From Synergistaceae bacterium (lineage in GTDB: Bacteria > Synergistota > Synergistia > Synergistales > Aminobacteriaceae), in contig WRNQ01000020.1 in NCBI GenBank assembly GCA_009776565.1, positions 6,236 through 17,348 on the forward strand: DNA of 11,113 nucleotides. The letters are read 5' to 3'. The notes under the pieces are model-generated. The model saw only the letters and a list, made by a program, of their open reading frames with translations. It had not been told where the DNA came from and made no database searches. Positions 7,511 through 11,113 of this stretch are shown in pieces. The translations under genes were made by a program, and so were the position numbers. Numbering within the stretch: position 1 is the first letter of the stretch; each line of letters begins with the position of its first letter.

Positions 7511-8151
7511 GGGACATTTTACTTGCCATAGATTGTTCGTTGCGTTATACAGGAATTGCAGTTGCGATGGAAATAAATGAGAATTTTAAAATGCTATCGG
7601 AGCTGAATGCTGATATAGGTCTTAAGCAAGCTACAGAATTACCGGCTTTAGCCTTGAAGACAATAAAAGATTCGGGGATAAAAATCAAAGAAATAACTCA
7701 TGTTGCCGTCACGAACGGACCGGGATATTTTACCGGCGTTCGGATAGGGATGTCGTGGAGCGCAGCTTTTGCTTTCGGAATAGGTGCAAGTATCGTTCCG
7801 GTTGGAACTTTAGAAGCTATCGTGTTGTCAGATGATAATGTAATCCCATCAATATTTCTTATTTACGCGGGCAGGAATTCCGTTTATGCAATCACAAAAG
7901 GTTTCCCTGCTGACTTAACAGCTGCGGAGTATTCCCTGGATTATATCGCACAATGGGCAGCAATTTATAAAGATATGGACTTTCGGATATTTGTGGATAA
8001 CATACAAAAAATTATTATTCCATCATTGCCAAATTTACAAACAGTCACGCCAAAAGTTTCAAATGTCGTAGAAATTGCATGGAATAAGCGGGAAAGTTTC
8101 TCTATTTCACCATTTGAACTTAAAGCTAATTGGTGCAGAAGCCCTGTTTAA
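7507..8151 (+). CDS. tsaB: tRNA threonylcarbamoyladenosine (t6A) biosynthesis protein TsaB
   Basis: The 214-residue protein has the ASKHA-fold start LLAIDCSLRYTGIAV and the hallmark TNGPGYFTGVRIGMS (residues 69-83; most homologues read GPGSFTGLRIG). TsaB is the scaffold that binds TsaD, the catalytic subunit, and TsaE in the cytoplasm. The C-terminal half is diverged, as is usual in the family, and the length is close to the norm of about 220-230. It starts in an ATGA overlap with tsaE. Its stop shares the palindrome TTAA (8148-8151) with the stop of the converging HD-GYP gene, so the two transcription units meet with no spacer or visible terminator. The family call rests on the motif plus the tsaE neighbour. 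Confidence 0.9.
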   Translation: MRDILLAIDCSLRYTGIAVAMEINENFKMLSELNADIGLKQATELPALALKTIKDSGIKIKEITHVAVTNGPGYFTGVRIGMSWSAAFAFGIGASIVPVGTLEAIVLSDDNVIPSIFLIYAGRNSVYAITKGFPADLTAAEYSLDYIAQWAAIYKDMDFRIFVDNIQKIIIPSLPNLQTVTPKVSNVVEIAWNKRESFSISPFELKANWCRSPV

Positions 8152-9092
8152 TGGATTATTGCTTTTTCAAACAGAAAGTGTTGCACAAGTTGAGATAGAT
8201 TTGCTTTCGTTTTAATATTATCAATATTAATAAAGACATCCAAAATCTCGGGGTCAAACTGAGTCCCGGAGGCTTCAATCATAATCCTTATAGCTTCATC
8301 ATGTTCCTTTGCTTTTCTATATAAGCGATCCATTACAATAGCTGAATACGCGTCTGCTATGCACAATATTTTTGACGCTAAAGGGATTTCATTGCCAATT
8401 AGCCCATAATACCCTTTTCCATCAACTCTTTCATGATGGTAAAGAATCCATTCGCTTATTGCGTCGAATCCCTCCATATCTTTAATTATTTGTATGCCTA
8501 TCTTAGGATGCATTTTCATTATTGACCATTCATCCTCAGATAAATTGGACGGCTTATTCAGTACGTATTCTGGTATTCCTAACTTGCCAACATCATGCAT
8601 TAAACTTGCATACTCAAATTTGAGTCTGTCAATCTTGCGTGAAAGGTTTTTCGGAAGATTATCAAAAATTAAAAGTCCTATGTGTCTTACATGGACAGAG
8701 TGTCCTTTAAGGTATACATCTTTGGCGTCAATCATGCTTATCAGTGAACGTATAACCCGCATGTCAACTTCATGAATACAATTTACAAGCCGGATATGCG
8801 TTATTATGCCAATATTGACAATGATACTCCCGATGAATAAAAGACCTCCAATAATTCTGATATTATTTAAATTAGCTCCAAGTAAAATTGATGTTCCGAT
8901 AAAAGAATGGCATGTAAGTAAAAAAACCATAAGCACTAAAAATATTCTCAATATTAATTTAGTATTTCTATCAATTGACTCATCAACCAGCTTCATATTC
9001 TCCAGTAAATTTAAGTATAAGAGAACAGCAATAGCAATAATAATAAATCCAGAAAAAACAAATAATGATTCCATTATCTGAGAAATTGGCAA
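8148..9092 (-). CDS. Membrane-anchored HD-GYP domain protein, probable cyclic-di-GMP phosphodiesterase
   Basis: The N-terminal third has about three to four hydrophobic segments (roughly residues 8-30, 46-72 and 78-99). The HD-GYP domain follows at about 108-290. Visible ligands are H131, the HD pair in LMHDVGKLGIP (H166, D167, K170), KMHP (H195), HHERVDGKG (H219, H220) and IADAYSA (D247), with GTQFDP near the end. These enzymes break the second messenger cyclic-di-GMP (or cGAMP in some) to control motility and adhesion. The name-giving GYP is GYY here, while all metal ligands are kept, so activity is likely but partner contacts may differ. No sensor domain other than the membrane part is seen. 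The TTG start at 9092 is chosen because AAGGAG lies ten bases upstream. The first ATG would be six codons later with no site. The upstream region carries a perfect 13-bp inverted repeat. Confidence 0.88.
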   Translation of the reverse strand: MPISQIMESLFVFSGFIIIAIAVLLYLNLLENMKLVDESIDRNTKLILRIFLVLMVFLLTCHSFIGTSILLGANLNNIRIIGGLLFIGSIIVNIGIITHIRLVNCIHEVDMRVIRSLISMIDAKDVYLKGHSVHVRHIGLLIFDNLPKNLSRKIDRLKFEYASLMHDVGKLGIPEYVLNKPSNLSEDEWSIMKMHPKIGIQIIKDMEGFDAISEWILYHHERVDGKGYYGLIGNEIPLASKILCIADAYSAIVMDRLYRKAKEHDEAIRIMIEASGTQFDPEILDVFINIDNIKTKANLSQLVQHFLFEKAIIH

Positions 9093-9116
9093 GTCGAAGA
9101 CGCTCCTTCATTAAAT

Positions 9117-9151
9117 ATCTAAAGCAAAACACATGATATTTTGCTTTAGAT
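9117..9151. repeat. Perfect 13-bp inverted repeat upstream of the HD-GYP gene
   Basis: ATCTAAAGCAAAA (9117-9129) and TTTTGCTTTAGAT (9139-9151) are exact reverse complements around a nine-base loop. The repeat ends 24 bases before the HD-GYP start codon, just upstream of its AAGGAG. It may be an operator or a hairpin in the untranslated leader. It has A-rich and T-rich flanks but no GC-rich stem, so a terminator is less likely. Confidence 0.65.
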
Positions 9152-9192
9152 TCTATAATAGATATATCTTTAGTGGCAGTGATAGGAAGCGA

Positions 9193-9241
9193 GTTAATAT
9201 TATTAACATATCGCCGTTGGCAAATACTCCTGCCAACAGCG
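9193..9241. repeat. Two adjacent palindromes between the HD-GYP gene and the tRNA
   Basis: GTTAATATTATTAAC (9193-9207) is a perfect 7-bp inverted repeat around one base. Next to it, CGCCGTTGGCA (9212-9222) pairs with TGCCAACAGCG (9231-9241) at 10 of 11 positions around AATACTCC. The second is a stable hairpin about 110 bases downstream of the tRNA 3' end and could help end that transcript, but no T-run follows on either strand. The rest of the 258-base gap 9093-9350 holds no gene that I can support. Confidence 0.55.
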
Positions 9242-9350
9242 TAAATAACACGTATATGAAGAGAATCTGTGCAGGTTACTAATGTGTATAAATAACTAAA
9301 CAAAGCATGTAAATGACAGTGTGTGGCAATTTCTTTAATATTTATTTTTT

Positions 9351-9425
9351 TGGTGGGTGGTATAGGGTTCGAACCTATGACCTCTTCCGCGTCAGGGAAG
9401 CGTTCTTCCACTGAACTAACCACCC
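9351..9425 (-). tRNA. tRNA-Val, anticodon GAC, CCA end encoded
   Basis: The 75-nt minus-strand molecule folds completely. The acceptor stem is GGGTGGT with ACCACCC, the D stem GTTC with GAAC, the anticodon stem CTTCC with GGAAG around CTGACGC, the variable loop AGGTC, and the T stem ATAGG with CCTAT around TTCGAAC. Discriminator A and a genomic CCA follow. The anticodon GAC reads valine GUC (and GUU by wobble). The base after the anticodon is G, where A is more usual in valine tRNAs. Confidence 0.96.
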
Positions 9426-9437
9426 CCACGGCAAAAA

Positions 9438-9465
9438 ATTATATCAGTACATTTTATTTTGTCAA
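9438..9465 (-). promoter_or_regulatory. Consensus sigma-70 promoter of tRNA-Val
   Basis: On the minus strand, TTGACA (9465-9460), a 16-base spacer and TATAAT (9443-9438) match both consensus boxes exactly. The expected start point near 9431 would leave a leader of only a few bases before the tRNA at 9425, as is common for stable RNA genes. Confidence 0.85.
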
Positions 9466-9488
9466 CGTGATATACTTTAAAATATAGT
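9459..9488 (+). promoter_or_regulatory. Candidate divergent promoter of the 475-residue gene
   Basis: On the plus strand, TTGTCA (9459-9464), an 18-base spacer and TATAGT (9483-9488) stand 32 bases before the ATG at 9521. Its -35 box lies on the same seven bases (TTGTCAA) as the -35 box of the tRNA promoter on the other strand, so the two could compete for RNA polymerase. Confidence 0.45.
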
Positions 9489-9520
9489 TAATCGAAGAAT
9501 ACTGAAGGGCAGGATGAGAT

Positions 9521-10948
9521 ATGAGTCTAAATTTTGGGTTTTCGCGCTGGACCAACAATACTTCAGTAACCAACATAATAGAAGACACTAAGAAAATTGC
9601 GGAAAAATATCTTAAGTTGACAAACTCAAAAAGCTCTGAAGATAGAGTCTTGGCGCGTAAGTCATGGCAAGAACTATCATCAAAGTATTGGGATATACTA
9701 TTTACACTGGTTGACGCCCAAACAGAATCAATGCCGGATGAAATGGAATTTGACGATGAAGAACAACTTTTTATAAACTACGGATATATTTGTGATGAAG
9801 TAACGCCAATTAAAAAATTAAGCCCTGAATTGCTTAGAAAAAGAGCTGCTCCCAGTATTTTCCAATATCAACTGTTTACAGATTATATTGCTGAATGCTG
9901 GGCGATGATAAGAGGAAACAAACCTTCACCTGCTGCATGCGGCTATTCCCTTGAAGAAAAAGAAAAGTTACTTATCAATAAACTTCAGACGGATATAGTC
10001 GAAACTATTAAAGAGATGAAACTGCTCATTAGATTTGGCAGCCTGCAGTCATCAGAAATTGATGATTTATCTGCGGATCTCATAAAATACCTTATACCGG
10101 CGATGAAAGTCAATATGCGTATAAAAGAATACAGAGAAGCCCCGGATGCCATAAGACAGCAAATGAGCCAGGAACGTTTCCGTTATACTGAAGCCGAGAG
10201 AGTTATGGAAACGCAACTATCAATAGTCCAAAAAAATGAAGATGAACCAGTTGGGATTCCTGAAATCGACGAATTTCTCACGCATCACGACAAGGTAAAA
10301 AGTTTAGCCAGAGTAATAATATACGTTCAGCAGGAACCGATGAAACTTCAAAGACAAATTGAAAGAGTCTCAAAAGCGTGTTCTCAATTTTCGGACCAAA
10401 TGCTTCGCAAAGAGCTCAAAAACATGATTGTAAAAAAACGTGAGTATATGGTCGTTCCGGCAAAACTTGCCAGAACGGATACCAGCCCGTTGGCCAGCGG
10501 TTCTGATATGGAACCATTGACCATTGACGTTGTTTCAGAACTCATAAATGAATATTCATCAATGGACATGGATATGTTTAAAGTACCGAGGATTCGTATG
10601 TATGGCATCCCCAAGGTCGTGCTTATTCCTGGACAAGGCTGGGGCAGCTACGATTGGGGCGACAACTCGATAATTATTCCTGTAATTCCCATAAATGATA
10701 TTGGTAAAACAATCACTTACGCGTTAGCGTCGTTTCGCTGGGACAGCGATGAGGATAGGAGTATAAAGAATGGTTACGAAAACAATATCAAAGAAAATAG
10801 AGGAAAATCAATAATAGAACTTAGCAACTCGTTTTATAAGGACTATTTTATTTATATTACTAAAGAAAAGAAAGGTTACCGCGTACTTCCGCGCGAGACG
10901 AGCAAGGCATTTGCCTCAATATTTGCCCCTCGTAAAGAAGGCGACTGA
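9521..10948 (+). CDS. Protein of unknown function, 475 residues, cytoplasmic
   Basis: I do not recognise this protein. It has no signal peptide or membrane segment. Residues 1-310 look mostly helical and charged, with stretches such as KKIAEKYLKLTNS and EKEKLLINKLQTDIVETIKE. From about residue 330 the pattern changes: LTIDVVSELINEYS, then VPRIRMYGIPKVVLIPGQGWGSYDWGDNSIIIPVIP, split here only by text, giving a beta-rich, Gly/Trp-rich patch near residues 355-390, and a basic tail. No nucleotide-binding loop, zinc motif or catalytic triad stands out. AGGAT lies about seven bases before the ATG. It appears monocistronic: tRNA-Val diverges upstream, and palindrome copy B starts on the base after its stop codon. 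Codon use looks like the neighbouring housekeeping genes, so it is more likely resident than newly acquired. The frame is long and uninterrupted, so a real gene is near certain. Confidence 0.85.
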   Translation: MSLNFGFSRWTNNTSVTNIIEDTKKIAEKYLKLTNSKSSEDRVLARKSWQELSSKYWDILFTLVDAQTESMPDEMEFDDEEQLFINYGYICDEVTPIKKLSPELLRKRAAPSIFQYQLFTDYIAECWAMIRGNKPSPAACGYSLEEKEKLLINKLQTDIVETIKEMKLLIRFGSLQSSEIDDLSADLIKYLIPAMKVNMRIKEYREAPDAIRQQMSQERFRYTEAERVMETQLSIVQKNEDEPVGIPEIDEFLTHHDKVKSLARVIIYVQQEPMKLQRQIERVSKACSQFSDQMLRKELKNMIVKKREYMVVPAKLARTDTSPLASGSDMEPLTIDVVSELINEYSSMDMDMFKVPRIRMYGIPKVVLIPGQGWGSYDWGDNSIIIPVIPINDIGKTITYALASFRWDSDEDRSIKNGYENNIKENRGKSIIELSNSFYKDYFIYITKEKKGYRVLPRETSKAFASIFAPRKEGD

Positions 10949-11070
10949 TTCCAGTTTAAAATCATACGTATGCTTCGTTGTTTTTGCGCGCGCCACTCGA
11001 CGTAGGTCTAACTACGCCTTCACTGCGGCGCGCAAAAGCCGCCTCGCCTACGTCCGATTTCAAATTGGAA
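10949..11070 (+). repeat. Large imperfect palindrome, copy B of the dispersed repeat family
   Basis: The outer arms 10949-10970 and 11049-11070 are complementary at 18 of 22 positions, with a sequence different from the arms of copy A. The 88-nt core is 10966-11053. Its middle stem, TTTTGCGCGC (10982-10991) with GCGCGCAAAA (11028-11037), is perfect over ten pairs. The centre pairs CGTAG (11001-11005) with CTACG (11012-11016). It begins directly after the stop codon of the 475-residue gene, in the same orientation as copy A to its upstream gene. Confidence 0.85.
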
Positions 11071-11081
11071 TTTAAACTTTA

Positions 11082-11113
11082 ACGTATGCTTCGTTGTTTC
11101 AGGAGGAGCGCCA
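11082..11113 (+). repeat. Start of copy C of the repeat family, cut by window end
   Basis: ACGTATGCTTCGTTGTTT (11082-11099) repeats the conserved left end of copies A and B, and the last bases GCGCCA match the bases just before the conserved centre in copy B. The stretch between them (CAGGAGGA) is different, as expected for a variable stem arm. Copy C starts 116 bases after the core of copy B, so the two stand in direct tandem. Confidence 0.75.

Noticed and set aside
8983..9429. Minus-strand open frame of 148 residues ending inside the HD-GYP gene
   Set aside because: Its first residues translate tRNA-Val (the VEERFPDAEEVIGSNPIPP-like string is a common tRNA artefact) and the rest shadows the HD-GYP gene.
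10949..11113. CRISPR array
   Set aside because: The 116-base period, long internal palindromes and similarity over most of the unit do not fit short identical repeats with unique spacers, and no cas gene is present.

Overview
The window reads as a piece of chromosome from an AT-leaning, diderm, probably anaerobic bacterium. A family-9 glycosyltransferase at the left edge suggests a lipopolysaccharide-bearing envelope. An FchA-type cyclohydrolase next to formate-tetrahydrofolate ligase suggests formate-linked one-carbon metabolism. Together with the style of the small remnant genes, this fits a Synergistota-like anaerobe, but the assignment is inference and no rRNA marker is present.

Layout. 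Bases 1-1740 are an accessory, partly decayed area. On the minus strand lie the start of a glycosyltransferase (1-374), a frameshifted Phd/YefM-type antitoxin remnant (417-595) and a small secreted protein of unknown function (717-1340). On the plus strand lies the C-terminal stump of a DUF4143-type ATPase (1497-1736). Bases 1938-6214 hold a plus-strand gene run: fchA, fhs, a fused moaC-mogA gene and a class B DnaJ/CbpA-like co-chaperone. It ends in a large imperfect palindrome (6217-6334). Bases 6395-8151 hold a tightly overlapping housekeeping operon: acpS, a two-helix membrane protein, tsaE and tsaB. A membrane-anchored HD-GYP protein (8148-9092, minus) converges on tsaB and shares a TTAA with it. 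A non-coding stretch with three inverted repeats follows, then tRNA-Val(GAC) on the minus strand with a consensus promoter that backs onto the promoter of a 475-residue protein of unknown function (9521-10948). That gene is followed immediately by a second copy of the 6217-6334 palindrome and the start of a third, cut by the window end.

How it works together. FchA and Fhs interconvert formate, 10-formyl-THF and 5,10-methenyl-THF. MoaC-MogA carries out two steps of molybdopterin cofactor synthesis, a cofactor used by formate dehydrogenases among others, so a formate theme is plausible for the first operon. AcpS activates acyl carrier protein, and TsaE and TsaB belong to the tRNA t6A machinery.

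The most unusual item is the dispersed palindrome. Two complete copies share an ungapped 88-nt core (71 of 88 identical by hand count). Several conserved blocks fall outside the main stems, while the stem arms differ in sequence yet stay complementary within each copy. Both sit within two bases of a stop codon in the same orientation, and copies B and C stand in tandem. This looks like a structured repeat family of a kind I cannot name.
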